Shown piece after piece: positions 8,176-17,369 of a DNA stretch of 64,000 nucleotides. The first letter of the stretch is position 1. Each line of letters starts with the position of its first letter. The translations under genes were made by a program, and so were the position numbers. The notes under the pieces are model-generated. The model had not been told where the DNA came from. It worked only from the letters and a program-made list of their open reading frames with translations, and did no database searches. Source of the stretch: JBCCXZ01 sp965228005 (lineage in GTDB: Bacteria; Planctomycetota; Planctomycetia; Pirellulales; Lacipirellulaceae); the NCBI GenBank assembly GCA_965228005.1, contig CBDDGV010000004.1:1054001-1118000 (forward strand), written 5' to 3'.

Positions 8176-10179
8176 ATGCCCGAACAACGCGTCCTCGTCG
8201 TCGGCGGCGGCCTCGCCGGCCTCGCCGCTGCCATGAAGCTGGCCGAACTCGGCATCAAAGTCGACTGCATGAGCCTCACCCCCGTGAAACGCTCCCACAG
8301 CGTTTGCGCCCAGGGCGGCATCAACAGCGTCAACAGCCTCACCCGCGAGCAGGGCGACAACGAGCACAAGCACTTCGACGACACCGTCTACGGCGGCGAC
8401 TTCCTCCAGCACCAGCCGCCCGTCAAGGAGATGGCCGACTGGGCCCCGCGGATCATCGACCTGATGGACCGGCTCGGCGTGCCCTTCAACCGCACCAAGG
8501 AAGGCTTCCGCGACCAACGCCGCTTCGGCGGCACGCTCTACAAGCGGACCGCATTCGCGGGCGCCACCACCGGCCAGCAGCTGATCTACGCCCTCGACGA
8601 GCAGGTCCGCCGCTGGAAGGCCGCCGGCATGGTCGAGATGTACGAGGGCTGGGACTTCCTCAGCCCCGTGATCGACGACGACGGCCGCTGCCGCGGAGCC
8701 ATCGCCCAGAACCTCATCACCATGGAGATCCGCGCCTTCCCCGCCGACGCGGTCCTCCTGGCCACCGGCGGCTGCGGCCTCATCTACGGCCGCAGCACCA
8801 TGAGCATGGCCTGCAACGGCAGCGCCGCCAGCCGTGCCGCCCAGGCCGGCGTCCCCTACGCCAACGGCGAGTTCATCCAGGTCCACCCCACCGCCATCCC
8901 CGGCGCCGACAAGTGCCGGCTGATGAGCGAGAGCGCCCGCGGCGAGGGCGGCCGCGTCTGGGTCCCCCGCACGCCCCACGACAGCCGCGAGCCCCGCGAC
9001 ATCCCCGAGACCGAACGCTACTACTTCCTCGAGGAGCGGTACCCGGCCTACGGCAACCTCGTGCCGCGCGACATCGCCACCCGCGAGATCTTCGACGTCT
9101 GCGTCAACGAGGGGCTCAGCGTCGAGGCCGACCGCAACAGCGTCTACCTCGACCTCACGCACATCGAGCGGAGCGAGCTCGACCGCAAGCTCGGCGGCAT
9201 CCTGAACATCTACGAGAAGTTCCAGGGCGTCGACCCGCGCGAAGTGCCCATGAAGATCTTCCCCGCGGTCCACTACTCCATGGGCGGCCTTTGGGCCGAC
9301 TACGAGCGGACCGCCGAGGGCGGGCTCATGCCCGGCTCGCCGCGGAACCAGCAGACCAACATCCCCGGCCTGTACGCCATCGGCGAGTGCGACTACCAGT
9401 ACCACGGCGGCAACCGGCTGGGCGCCAACTCGCTGCTCTCCTGCATCTTCACCGGGCTGTTCGTCGCCCCCTGCGTCGAGACCATGCTCAAGTCGCTCCC
9501 CGACTCCGCCGGCGACGAGAAGTACGACCAGCTCCATCGGGGCCAGCGCTCGGTCAAGCAGATGGAGCACGACGAGCTGCTCAAGCGGCAGGCCGGCCGT
9601 GAGAACCCGTACCTGATCCACCAGGAGCTCGGCGACGCGATGACGACCGCCGCGTTGGTTGTCCGCAAGAACGACCAGATCCGCGAGGGGCTCGCCAAGG
9701 TGCACGAGCTTGCCGACCGGGCCAAGCAGTGCTCGCTCTCCGACACCGGCCAGTGGACCAACCAAAACGTGGTCTTCACCAAGGCCCTGCTCGACATGTT
9801 CCCGCTGGCCAAGGCGATCCTCGAAGGCGCCCTCCTCCGCGACGAGTGCCGCGGCGCCCACTTCAAGCCCGACTTCAACATGCCCGGCGTCGACGCCGAA
9901 GACCCCGCCGAGAAGCGGCGCCAGGCAGAGGCCTGGTGCGACTCGTTCCAGCAGAAGAACGACAAATTCCTCAAGACCACGCTCGCCAAGATCGACAGCG
10001 ACGGCAACCCGGAGATCTCATACGAGGAGGTCGACACCTCGCTGATCCCGCCCCGCCCGCGGCTCTACGGCCTCGTCGGCGCCGAGATCATCGAAGAGGT
10101 CTGGAAGGAACGCCAGGCGAAGCGCGACGCCAACGGCCAAGCCGCCCAGGCCCCCGCCGCCGAAGTCACCGCAAGCTAG
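8176..10179 (+). CDS. sdhA: Succinate dehydrogenase flavoprotein subunit
   Basis: 667-residue FAD-binding catalytic subunit of complex II, oxidising succinate to fumarate. The Rossmann glycine motif VVGGGLAGLAAAMK is at residues 8-21, and HSVCAQGGIN follows, with His41 at the expected covalent FAD position. HPTAIPG, SARGEGGR, HYSMGGLW and the C-terminal FAD motif GECDYQYHGGNRLGANSL are all intact. It is co-transcribed with sdhC. Unusually, no iron-sulphur subunit sdhB follows: after the stop there is a GC hairpin, a family I REP doublet, then the terminator of a convergent gene. Confidence 0.96.
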   Translation: MPEQRVLVVGGGLAGLAAAMKLAELGIKVDCMSLTPVKRSHSVCAQGGINSVNSLTREQGDNEHKHFDDTVYGGDFLQHQPPVKEMADWAPRIIDLMDRLGVPFNRTKEGFRDQRRFGGTLYKRTAFAGATTGQQLIYALDEQVRRWKAAGMVEMYEGWDFLSPVIDDDGRCRGAIAQNLITMEIRAFPADAVLLATGGCGLIYGRSTMSMACNGSAASRAAQAGVPYANGEFIQVHPTAIPGADKCRLMSESARGEGGRVWVPRTPHDSREPRDIPETERYYFLEERYPAYGNLVPRDIATREIFDVCVNEGLSVEADRNSVYLDLTHIERSELDRKLGGILNIYEKFQGVDPREVPMKIFPAVHYSMGGLWADYERTAEGGLMPGSPRNQQTNIPGLYAIGECDYQYHGGNRLGANSLLSCIFTGLFVAPCVETMLKSLPDSAGDEKYDQLHRGQRSVKQMEHDELLKRQAGRENPYLIHQELGDAMTTAALVVRKNDQIREGLAKVHELADRAKQCSLSDTGQWTNQNVVFTKALLDMFPLAKAILEGALLRDECRGAHFKPDFNMPGVDAEDPAEKRRQAEAWCDSFQQKNDKFLKTTLAKIDSDGNPEISYEEVDTSLIPPRPRLYGLVGAEIIEEVWKERQAKRDANGQAAQAPAAEVTAS

Positions 10180-10239
10180 CCGCGATCATTTAGCCCCCGG
10201 CGACCCGCCGGGGGCCGGGGGCAAACTCGCTCGCGGGTT

Positions 10240-10308
10240 GGGTGGCACTGGCATCTTGCCAGTGCTCTACCCCATGAAGAAACCACTGGCGAGACGCCAG
10301 TGCCACCC
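10240..10308. repeat. REP-like palindrome doublet, family I, copy 2
   Basis: Same architecture as 2251-2323 but inverted: GGGTGGCACTGGC at the left and GCCAGTGCCACCC at the right, enclosing two CACTGGC/GCCAGTG hairpins with loops ATCTT and GAGAC. The middle spacer differs between copies while the stems are identical. It lies between the convergent sdhA and PEP-CTERM genes. Confidence 0.85.
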
Positions 10309-10344
10309 GAATTCAGTGACGCCGCTCTCCAAGGAGCGCAGAAA

Positions 10345-10374
10345 GAGACCCTCGCCCGTTAAGGCAAGGGTCTC
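10345..10374 (-). terminator. Hairpin terminator of the PEP-CTERM gene at 10407
   Basis: GAGACCCTCGCC pairs with GGCAAGGGTCTC (one mismatch) around a 6-base loop. On the reverse strand it is followed by TTTCTG, a weak T-run, 33 bases after the stop codon. Confidence 0.6.
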
Positions 10375-10406
10375 ACGTCATTTCAGCTAGTGTCTAGGCC
10401 GAACGG

Positions 10407-11210
10407 CTAGCGTTGCCGACGGGAAGCCAGGAACGCCAGCGAAGCAGCCAGCAGTACCGCGGCGCCGGGCTCGGGGACGTTCATGCCGTCCACGCCGTCG
10501 AGCACCAGGTCGTCGATGCCGCCCGAACCGGTCAGCGAGACCGTCAGCTGCACCACCGCCACGTCGTTGAAACCGGCGTCTTCCACGGCGGTCGCGTCGC
10601 TGCCGGTGCCCTCGCCGCTTTGCGGCAACAGGTCGGTCAGCAGCAGGGTGCCGAAACCGTTCAGCGTCGGGAACTCGTTGGTCCAATTCTCGGGAACGCT
10701 GTACGAGCGGGTCCGACCAGCAATGTCGGTGAGGGTCAGCAACCCGGTGAATCCGCCGTCCGCGTCAACGATGTTGATCGAGAGCGGGGCGACGGTTTCC
10801 AGGAAGTCGAAGACGATCGTGCCCCGGTCGTTGAAGTTGCGCTCGTCGTTGGGGTCGTCGTAGAAGTCCCCGCTCTGTGCGGGGTTGTCGTCGTTCTGCA
10901 GGATCAGGATGTTCCCGGTGTTGACTTCCAGGTCCGGGTCGAGCGTGCCGGACAAGTCGGAATCGAAGACCGTCACGCCGAGGTGGCCATCGGAGCCGTC
11001 CTGGGTGGAGCTGATATTGAACACGACGCCGAACTCGGCGGGGCCAACATCGAAGGCGGGGTCGACGATCTGGCCGTGTCCTAGGGGCGTTGTCAGGTCG
11101 TCTTCAGTTTCGAAGGTGTAGACGATCGGTGCGGCAAGCGAAGCGTGTGCGGCGAGCAAGCACGCCGCCGCGGAGGCCGCTAGAGAAGCGAGCCGGAATG
11201 GGTGTCTCAT
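10407..11210 (-). CDS. PEP-CTERM sorted exported protein
   Basis: 267 residues. An N-terminal signal peptide (LASLAASAAACLLAAHASLAAP) precedes a beta-rich, acidic domain. The C-terminus is a PEP-CTERM tail: the VPEPG motif, a hydrophobic helix (AAVLLAASLAFLA) and the basic end SRRQR. Such tails are recognised by an exosortase and mark proteins for the cell surface or exopolymer. The body shows aromatic-poor, Asp/Asn-rich sequence but no domain I can name. It is convergent with sdhA and followed by a terminator. The 240 bases upstream are AT-rich relative to surroundings and hold no gene. Confidence 0.88.
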   Translation of the reverse strand: MRHPFRLASLAASAAACLLAAHASLAAPIVYTFETEDDLTTPLGHGQIVDPAFDVGPAEFGVVFNISSTQDGSDGHLGVTVFDSDLSGTLDPDLEVNTGNILILQNDDNPAQSGDFYDDPNDERNFNDRGTIVFDFLETVAPLSINIVDADGGFTGLLTLTDIAGRTRSYSVPENWTNEFPTLNGFGTLLLTDLLPQSGEGTGSDATAVEDAGFNDVAVVQLTVSLTGSGGIDDLVLDGVDGMNVPEPGAAVLLAASLAFLASRRQR

Positions 11211-11453
11211 TAGCTGCTAACTCATTAGCAAGGGGGGCTGATCAGGGAGGGAATCTCACGATGAAACGAGTTACTACAACAGTCGCAAGCTGTTCAAAGT
11301 ACCGCCACTGCCAGCCGTTGCAATCATAATTCACAAACATATTCTACTTGGGAATCCCGGGCTGTTATGGGAAGTCGAGAGATGGACATTCCAGAACGCT
11401 CGACCGCCTAGGCCAACGCTCGCCGCAAGCCGCCACAAGAGAATGGTTTACGA

Positions 11454-11792
11454 CTATCCCTTCGGCTTCAGCCGCATCTGCGTGCCATCGAGGTGCTTCA
11501 GCCCCCAGGCCGCGATCTGCTGCACTAAGGGGCCGAGCGACTGGCCCTTTTGGGTCAGCCGGTAGCTCCCCCGCCGCGATGAGCCGTCGAGCAGGTGCTC
11601 GGCGATCCCGGCGTCCACCAAGCGAGCGAGCCGGTCGGAAAGGATGTTCGTCGCGATCCCCTCGGGCGCTGCGGCGAACTCCTTGAATTGGGTCCTCCCC
11701 AGCAGCAGGTCGCGTACCACCAGCAGTGTCCACCGGTCGCCCAGCAGGTCGAGCGTGCACGCGATCGGGCAGGGTGAGCGGCGGTCTTTCAT
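11454..11792 (-). CDS. HxlR family winged-helix transcriptional regulator
   Basis: 112 residues with the standard HxlR pattern: CPIACTLDLLGDRWTLLVVRDLLLGRTQFKEF, then helix-turn-helix region IATNILSDRLARLVDAGI and the wing SSRRGSYRLTQKGQSL. The N-terminal Cys of SPCPIACTLDLLG matches the position used as a thiol sensor in several HxlR/YodB-type proteins; whether it senses here is inference. It is divergent from a 4Fe-4S/SCP2 protein and reductase, with two palindromes in the shared intergenic region, so it likely controls them and itself. Confidence 0.9.
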   Translation of the reverse strand: MKDRRSPCPIACTLDLLGDRWTLLVVRDLLLGRTQFKEFAAAPEGIATNILSDRLARLVDAGIAEHLLDGSSRRGSYRLTQKGQSLGPLVQQIAAWGLKHLDGTQMRLKPKG

Positions 11793-11854
11793 CGGCCTGG
11801 CGGGAGAGAGTTCGGGTTTCTTTTGCCTCGCTCAGTTGACTCTACGCCATTCGC

Positions 11855-11892
11855 TTGCAAAATGCAACTAACAAACGCTTGTGTTTCGCAAG
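11855..11892. promoter_or_regulatory. Candidate HxlR operator in divergent promoter region
   Basis: Two inverted repeats sit between the divergent genes: the perfect TTGCAAAATGCAA (11855-11867) and CTTG-7-CAAG (11878-11892). The region 11830-11895 is AT-rich compared with its surroundings. Binding by the neighbouring regulator is inferred from position and symmetry. Confidence 0.45.
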
Positions 11893-11923
11893 TGAACGAA
11901 AGCCCTCCCAGCAGCGCCCCGCC

Positions 11924-13255
11924 ATGCACCAGCTCGACCAGCACCCCACCGTCCAGCAAATCCGCGCCCGCCCGCCCCGCACCCGCCCGGCGATCACCGC
12001 GGGCCAGCTCGAGCAGCTCTGCCTCGACTGCGGAGCCGACGACGCCGGTGTTGTTTCTATCAACCGCCCCGAACTCGACGACCAACGTGAGGACATCCTC
12101 CGCCACGCCCCCTGGACGAAGTCGCTGCTTTCATTCGTCTGCCGGATGAACCGCGAGCCCATCCGCAGCACCGCCCGCTCGCTCGCAAACAACGAGTTCC
12201 ACCACACCGGCGACCACGTCAACGACGTCGCCCGCGAGGTGGTCCGCAGCCTGGAGTCCCGCGGCCTCCGCGCCGCGAACCCCTCGATGGGCTTCCCCAT
12301 GGAGATGGACCAGTTCCCCGGCAAGATCTGGGTCGTCTCCCACAAGCCGGTCGCCGTCGCTGCAGGCCTCGGTCAGATGGGCATCCACCGCAACGTCATC
12401 CACCCCAAGTTCGGCAACTTCATCCTCCTGGGCACCGTGCTCCTCGACTACGAGATCGCAGAGGATCAGGCCCAGCCGATCGACTACAACCCCTGCCTCG
12501 AGTGCAAACTCTGCGTCGCCGCCTGCCCGGTCGGGGCCATCGAACCCAACGGCGACTTCAACTTCAACGCCTGCTACACGCACAACTACCGCGAGTTCAT
12601 GGGAGGCTTCAGCGACTGGGCCGAGCAGGTGGCCGAGAGCAACAGCCGCAACGACTACCGCAACCGGTTCTCCGACGCCGAGAGCGCCTCGGTCTGGCAG
12701 AGCCTCTCCTTCGGAGCCAACTACAAGGCCGCCTACTGCCTCGCCGTCTGCCCCGCGGGCGAAGAGGTCATCGCACCCTGGCTCGAGGACCGCAAGACCT
12801 TCATGAACGACAACCTCCGCCCGCTGCAGCAGAAGGAGGAGCCCGTCTACGTCATCCCCGGCTCCGACGCCGAGGAGCACGTCGCCAGCCGCTTCCCGCA
12901 CAAGACGATCCGCCCGGTCCGCGGCAGCCTGCACCCCAAGTCGGTCCACAACTTCCTGAAGTACATGCCGCTGCAGTTCCAACCCAAGCAGTCCGCGGGC
13001 CTCGACGCCGTCTACCACTTCACCTTCACCGGCAGCGAACAGCGCAAGGCAACCGTCACCATCCGTGAGCAGAAGCTCCACGTCGAAGAGGGTCATCGCG
13101 GTCAGCCCAACCTCCGGGTAACCGCCGACAGCGACGCCTGGATCGGCTTCCTCTCCCGCGAACGCAGCCTCGCCTGGGCCCTGCTCACGCTGCGGATCAA
13201 ACTGAAGGGCTCCCCGAAGTGGCTCGTCCGCTTCGGCAAGTGTTTCCCCTCCTGA
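11924..13255 (+). CDS. 4Fe-4S ferredoxin-type protein with C-terminal SCP2 domain
   Basis: 443 residues from ATG 11924; the frame is open 69 bases further upstream, but those codons run through the palindromes. The middle resembles epoxyqueuosine-reductase-like and reductive-dehalogenase-like proteins, with the cluster motif CLECKLCVAACPVGAI and a second Cys set in CLAVCPAGEEV. The last ~90 residues (HFTFTGSEQRKATVTIREQKL...LRVTADSDAW) look like a sterol-carrier SCP2 fold. No signal peptide, so cytoplasmic. It is followed at 63 bases by an SDR reductase, suggesting a two-gene redox operon controlled by the divergent HxlR protein. The substrate is unknown. Confidence 0.8.
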   Translation: MHQLDQHPTVQQIRARPPRTRPAITAGQLEQLCLDCGADDAGVVSINRPELDDQREDILRHAPWTKSLLSFVCRMNREPIRSTARSLANNEFHHTGDHVNDVAREVVRSLESRGLRAANPSMGFPMEMDQFPGKIWVVSHKPVAVAAGLGQMGIHRNVIHPKFGNFILLGTVLLDYEIAEDQAQPIDYNPCLECKLCVAACPVGAIEPNGDFNFNACYTHNYREFMGGFSDWAEQVAESNSRNDYRNRFSDAESASVWQSLSFGANYKAAYCLAVCPAGEEVIAPWLEDRKTFMNDNLRPLQQKEEPVYVIPGSDAEEHVASRFPHKTIRPVRGSLHPKSVHNFLKYMPLQFQPKQSAGLDAVYHFTFTGSEQRKATVTIREQKLHVEEGHRGQPNLRVTADSDAWIGFLSRERSLAWALLTLRIKLKGSPKWLVRFGKCFPS

Positions 13256-13317
13256 CGGCCGGTCTGCTACAACGACCACGCCCTGCCCTGCCCCGCTAAC
13301 TACGGACCGACCACCCC

Positions 13318-14340
13318 ATGAAAGCGAAAGTACTCGTCACCGGAATCTCCGGGTTCATCGCCAAGCACGTCGCCCTCCGCCTGCTGCAAGAAGGCTACCA
13401 GGTCCACGGCACGGTACGCTCGGCTTCCCGGGAAGCCGAAGTCCGAGACACCCTCGCAGCCCACGGCGCCGACACGGCCGGGCTCACGTTCGCCCACGCC
13501 GACCTGCTCAGCGACGAAGGCTGGGCCGAAGCCGTCGACGGCTGCGAGTTCGTCCAGCACCTCGCGTCGCCGTTCCCCATCCGCCAGCCGCGCGACCGCG
13601 AGGAGCTCGTCCAACCCGCCCGCGAGGGGACGCTCAGGGTACTCAACGCCGCCCGCGACGCGGGGGTCCGGAAGGTCGTCGTCACCTCGTCGATGGTCGC
13701 TATGATGTACCGCGCCAACCGGCCGGCGGAGTTCTCCGTCAGCGAGTCCGACTGGACCGACCCCGAGTGGAAGCGGCTGAACGCCTACGTCGTCTCCAAG
13801 ACACGCGCCGAGCAAGCACTCTGGGAGTGGGCCGACAGCCACGGCTGGCGAGACCGCATCACCACCGTCAACCCGGGGCTGGTCCTCGGCCCGGCGTTAG
13901 ACAGCAGCATCGGCACCTCGCTCGACGTGGTGAAGATGTCGCTCACCGGCGCCTACCCCGCGTGGCCCGCGGTAGGCTTCCCTGTGGTCGACGTCCGCGA
14001 TGTCGCCGAACTGCACCTGCGGGCGATGGAGGCCGAAGGCACGGGCGGCCGCCGCCTGATCGCCGCCGCCGACTCGGTCGCCATGACCGGCATCGGCCGA
14101 GCGCTAAAAGAGGCCTACCCCGACCGGGCGCGCAAGATCAGCACCCGCGAGCTGCCCGACTTCATGATCCGCCTGATCTCCTATTTCGACCGCTCCCTCG
14201 GCTCGGTCCTGCCCGACCTGGGCTCCATCCCGCACGGGGAGAATGGTTACGTCACCGACCTCACGGGCGTCCAGTTCCGCCCTGCCGCCGAAGCGATCCG
14301 AGCCGCGTCCGATTCGCTCATCGAGCACAGCCTCGCGTAG
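13318..14340 (+). CDS. NAD(P)-dependent epimerase/reductase, extended SDR
   Basis: 340 residues. The N-terminal nucleotide-binding motif is VTGISGFIAKHVALRLL (GxxGFIA), then a predicted NADP-type Arg after the second strand (HGTVRS). The active-site pair is the YVVSK motif near residue 157 with an upstream Ser (VVVTSSMVAMM). This pattern matches dihydroflavonol-4-reductase-like SDRs, which reduce small aldehydes and ketones. It is probably co-transcribed with the preceding 4Fe-4S/SCP2 gene. The exact substrate cannot be read from sequence. Confidence 0.85.
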   Translation: MKAKVLVTGISGFIAKHVALRLLQEGYQVHGTVRSASREAEVRDTLAAHGADTAGLTFAHADLLSDEGWAEAVDGCEFVQHLASPFPIRQPRDREELVQPAREGTLRVLNAARDAGVRKVVVTSSMVAMMYRANRPAEFSVSESDWTDPEWKRLNAYVVSKTRAEQALWEWADSHGWRDRITTVNPGLVLGPALDSSIGTSLDVVKMSLTGAYPAWPAVGFPVVDVRDVAELHLRAMEAEGTGGRRLIAAADSVAMTGIGRALKEAYPDRARKISTRELPDFMIRLISYFDRSLGSVLPDLGSIPHGENGYVTDLTGVQFRPAAEAIRAASDSLIEHSLA

Positions 14341-14568
14341 CCGGCCACCACGAGCGCAGGCACTGCTCGCAGCGTTGAGTGCACTCCCGCGACATCGCTT
14401 GCACTCAACCGCAATTACCTGGTTTCCGAGAAGAAAACTCTTCCCACGGCGCGTGCCGGCGGCACAATCACGGGCACAGGGGCATCACCCAGCCGCAATT
14501 ACCGCGTCGGACCTTCTCGGCGGGCCGACACCCCGACGCGGTCGCCTCCCGCACCTAGGAACAGCACC

Positions 14569-16878
14569 ATGACCCGGCCCAACCGGCGCAAGGCCCGCGC
14601 CCGCGTTGCGTGCTTACTGTTGGCACTCTCAACCGCGCTCGCCCCACACAACGCCACGGCCCAAGGAACCGTCGGCGGCGAGCTCACCAAGTGGCACACC
14701 GTCCAGGTCGACTTCCAAGCCGACGCCGTCTTCGGCGAGCTCGACGGCCGCGACCAGGTCGGCGGCTCCACCGCCACTGCCAACCCGTTCCTCGACCGCG
14801 AGCTCGAGGTCACCTTCAGCCACGCCGCCAGCGGAACGAACTACACCGTCCCCGGCTTCTTCGACGGCGACGGAGCCGGAAGCGGCACGGGCGACACCTT
14901 CCGTGTCCGCTTCGTCCCCGACCAGCCCGGCGACTGGACCTACTCCGCCGCGTTCAACAGCGGCGTGAACGTTGCCATCGGCGACACTCCAGGCACGCCC
15001 GTCAACGGCGGCAGCTTCACCGCCGGCGCCGCCACGGGCGCCTTCAGTGTCGCCGACCTCGACTCCAACGCACCCGGGTTCAAATCCCAAGGCCGGCTCG
15101 AATACGTCGGCGGCCACTACCTCAAGTACCGCGACGGCGGCTACTTCATCAAGTCCGGCGCCGACAGCCCCGAGAACCTCCTCGCCTACCGCGGCTTCGA
15201 CAACACCCAAACCAAGGGGGGCCCCAACTCGCTGCCCGGCCGCGAGGGCATCCTCCACGACTACGCCCCCCACAGCGGCGATTACCAGCCCGGCGACCCC
15301 GCCTGGGACACCCCCGACTTCGACTACGGCAACACCCTCGCCCAGGGCGGCGACGCCCGCAACATCCTCGGCGCCGCCAACTACCTCCAGTCCGTCGGCG
15401 TCAACTCCATTTACTTCATGGTCAACAACGTCGGCGGCGACGGCAAAGACGCCCACCCCTTCGCCGGCATCAGCACCACCAGCCAGCTCGCCGGCGAAGC
15501 CAACTCCGGCACGCCCAACGACAACCTCCACTACGACATCAGCAAGCTCACGCAGTGGGAGACCTTCTTCGACCACGCCCAAGAGCGCGGCCTGCACCTC
15601 AACGTCGTCCTCAACGAGGCCGAATTCGCCAACAAGCAGGAACTCGACGACGGCACGCTCGGCGTCGAACGAAAGCTCTTCTACCGCGAGATGATCGCCC
15701 GCTTCGGCCACCACAACTCGCTCAACTGGAACCTCAGCGAGGAGTTCGACCTCGGCAACGGCTTCGGCGGCCCCATCGCCGAAGAAGCCGACCGCATCAA
15801 CGAGTTCGCCGACTTCCTGTCCGCCGTCGACCCGTACGGCAGGCCGCTCACCGTCCACAACGCCGCCAACAACAACTTCACCAGCAACCCGCTCAACTCC
15901 CCCTACCAGTACTTCATCGACGAGCCCGACTTCGACCTCACCAGCCTGCAACGCGCCGGCCAGAAAGAAGGCTGGTCCGACACCGTCGAGGCCTTCCGAA
16001 CCGCCACCGCAAGCGTCGGCCGCCCGCTCGCCGTGATGGTCGACGAGCCCGAGTCCATCACCCGCATCAGCCTCGGCCCCAACGACGACACCGAGCCCGG
16101 CACGACCGACGCCGAACGCTTCAACACCGTCCGCAAAACCATGGCCTGGGACATCCTCCTCTCCGGCGGCGGCGTCGAGTGGTTCATCCACGACGCCGAC
16201 CAAGACGTCGAAGACTTCCGCGAGTACGAACAGATCTGGCTCGAAACCGGCTACGCCCGCGAGTTCCTCGAAGACAGCTTCCCCTTTTGGGAGATGACCC
16301 CCGACGACGACCTCGTCCGCGGCGAAGACACCGACTACGGCGGCGCCGAGGTGTTCGCCAAGCCGGGCGAGGCCTACGCCGTCTACCTCCCCGACGGCTC
16401 GAACGACGACAACGCCCAGACGGTGGGAGAAATCGAGGCCGGCCAGAACGGCCCGCCCGAACTCGACCTCACCGCCTACCCCGGCGACGATTTCGTCCTC
16501 CGCTGGTTCAACCCCCGCACGGGCGAGTACGCCCCGGGCGAGACGCTGCTCACCGGCGGCGACTGGGTCAGCCTCGGCGTCACCCCCGACGGCTTCCGCG
16601 ACCTAAACGACTGGGCCGCCGCCATCCTCGCCGCCCCCTCGGGCGACTTCGACGGCGACGGAGACGTGGACCTCTCCGACCTGATGCTCTGGCAACGCGG
16701 CGGCTCCCCCAACGGTCCCGGCGCCGTGGACCTTGCCGCCTGGCAATCCGCCTTCACCGGCAGCGCAACATCGGCCGCCGTCGCCGTCCCCGAACCCGCT
16801 GCCTCTGGACTCCTCATCGCCGCAGCCCTAGCCGCCCTCACCGGCCGGCTGCTGCGGCGCAAAACGGCTAATCGATGA
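14569..16878 (+). CDS. Exported DUF5060/DUF4038-like putative glycoside hydrolase with dockerin-like repeat and PEP-CTERM tail
   Basis: 769 residues. Signal peptide residues 1-32. An N-terminal DUF5060-like beta domain (FLDRELEVTFSHA...FRVRFVPDQPGDWTYSA) is followed by a TIM-barrel-like catalytic region with HYLKYRDGGYFIKSGADSPEN, SIYFMVNNVGGDG and NLSEEFDLGNG, typical of the DUF4038/apiosidase-like group. Near residue 700 is a calcium-binding GDFDGDGDVDLSDLMLW repeat of dockerin type, then the PEP-CTERM tail VPEPAASG plus helix plus LRRKTANR. It presumably degrades polysaccharide at the cell surface. Catalytic residues are not assigned with confidence. Confidence 0.82.
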   Translation: MTRPNRRKARARVACLLLALSTALAPHNATAQGTVGGELTKWHTVQVDFQADAVFGELDGRDQVGGSTATANPFLDRELEVTFSHAASGTNYTVPGFFDGDGAGSGTGDTFRVRFVPDQPGDWTYSAAFNSGVNVAIGDTPGTPVNGGSFTAGAATGAFSVADLDSNAPGFKSQGRLEYVGGHYLKYRDGGYFIKSGADSPENLLAYRGFDNTQTKGGPNSLPGREGILHDYAPHSGDYQPGDPAWDTPDFDYGNTLAQGGDARNILGAANYLQSVGVNSIYFMVNNVGGDGKDAHPFAGISTTSQLAGEANSGTPNDNLHYDISKLTQWETFFDHAQERGLHLNVVLNEAEFANKQELDDGTLGVERKLFYREMIARFGHHNSLNWNLSEEFDLGNGFGGPIAEEADRINEFADFLSAVDPYGRPLTVHNAANNNFTSNPLNSPYQYFIDEPDFDLTSLQRAGQKEGWSDTVEAFRTATASVGRPLAVMVDEPESITRISLGPNDDTEPGTTDAERFNTVRKTMAWDILLSGGGVEWFIHDADQDVEDFREYEQIWLETGYAREFLEDSFPFWEMTPDDDLVRGEDTDYGGAEVFAKPGEAYAVYLPDGSNDDNAQTVGEIEAGQNGPPELDLTAYPGDDFVLRWFNPRTGEYAPGETLLTGGDWVSLGVTPDGFRDLNDWAAAILAAPSGDFDGDGDVDLSDLMLWQRGGSPNGPGAVDLAAWQSAFTGSATSAAVAVPEPAASGLLIAAALAALTGRLLRRKTANR

Positions 16879-16898
16879 CTGGCTATAAGCAGTTCTCG

Positions 16899-16987
16899 GG
16901 TGCCATGCCCACGCTCGCGTGGGCATGCTGACGCGAGAACCCGGCCTCTACAGGCGTTGCCACGCAAGCGTGGCAAAGCCGCCGGGC
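16899..16987. repeat. REP-like doublet, family II, copy 1
   Basis: Begins GGTGCCATGCCCACGC. Hairpin one, CATGCCCACGC-TC-GCGTGGGCATG, is a perfect 11-bp stem with a 2-base loop. Hairpin two, TTGCCACGC-AA-GCGTGGCAA, is a perfect 9-bp stem with a 2-base loop. The spacer contains GAGAACCCGGC and the unit ends GCCGCCGGGC. Further copies lie at 17370-17458 and 19204-19680. Confidence 0.88.
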
Positions 16988-17021
16988 AAGATTCGGCATC
17001 CTGTCCCCGCTGCCGCACAAG

Positions 17022-17228
17022 CCCCGTGAGGGGCTTTGGCCCATAGCCCAGGGCGGAGCCCTGGGTAGGCGTGCCGCAGGAGAATCACTTGCCCTGAAGG
17101 GGCAACGGCAATACCTCGATCCAAGGCCTTCGCCCCCGCAGGGCGAGTAGTTCGATGAAACTCGATACCCAGGGCTACGCCCTGGGCTATCGGCCTTCGG
17201 CCCCTGGGGGGCCGGCGCCCTGGGTTGG
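17022..17228. repeat. REP-like palindromes, family III (two facing copies)
   Basis: Two blocks, 17022-17074 and 17160-17228, each contain a CCCAGGGC...GCCCTGGG hairpin (cores GGAG and TAC) and a CCCCTGAGGGG or CGGCCTTCGGCC-type hairpin. They run in opposite directions around a short unique spacer. Such GC palindromes are common near IS200-like transposase remnants in planctomycetes. No transposase gene is seen, and no other gene in 16879-17648. Confidence 0.65.
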
Positions 17229-17369
17229 AGACGAAAAACAGCCCAGCGACCGAGTGGTTGGTGCGGCTCACAATCGGCGGTCTATCGAGGCCGCAACAAC
17301 CCGCGGCAGAACGATTACTCTGACACGGTTCGTCTTGAGCGATTGCTGGGCACCTCGTGCTGGGCGCCT

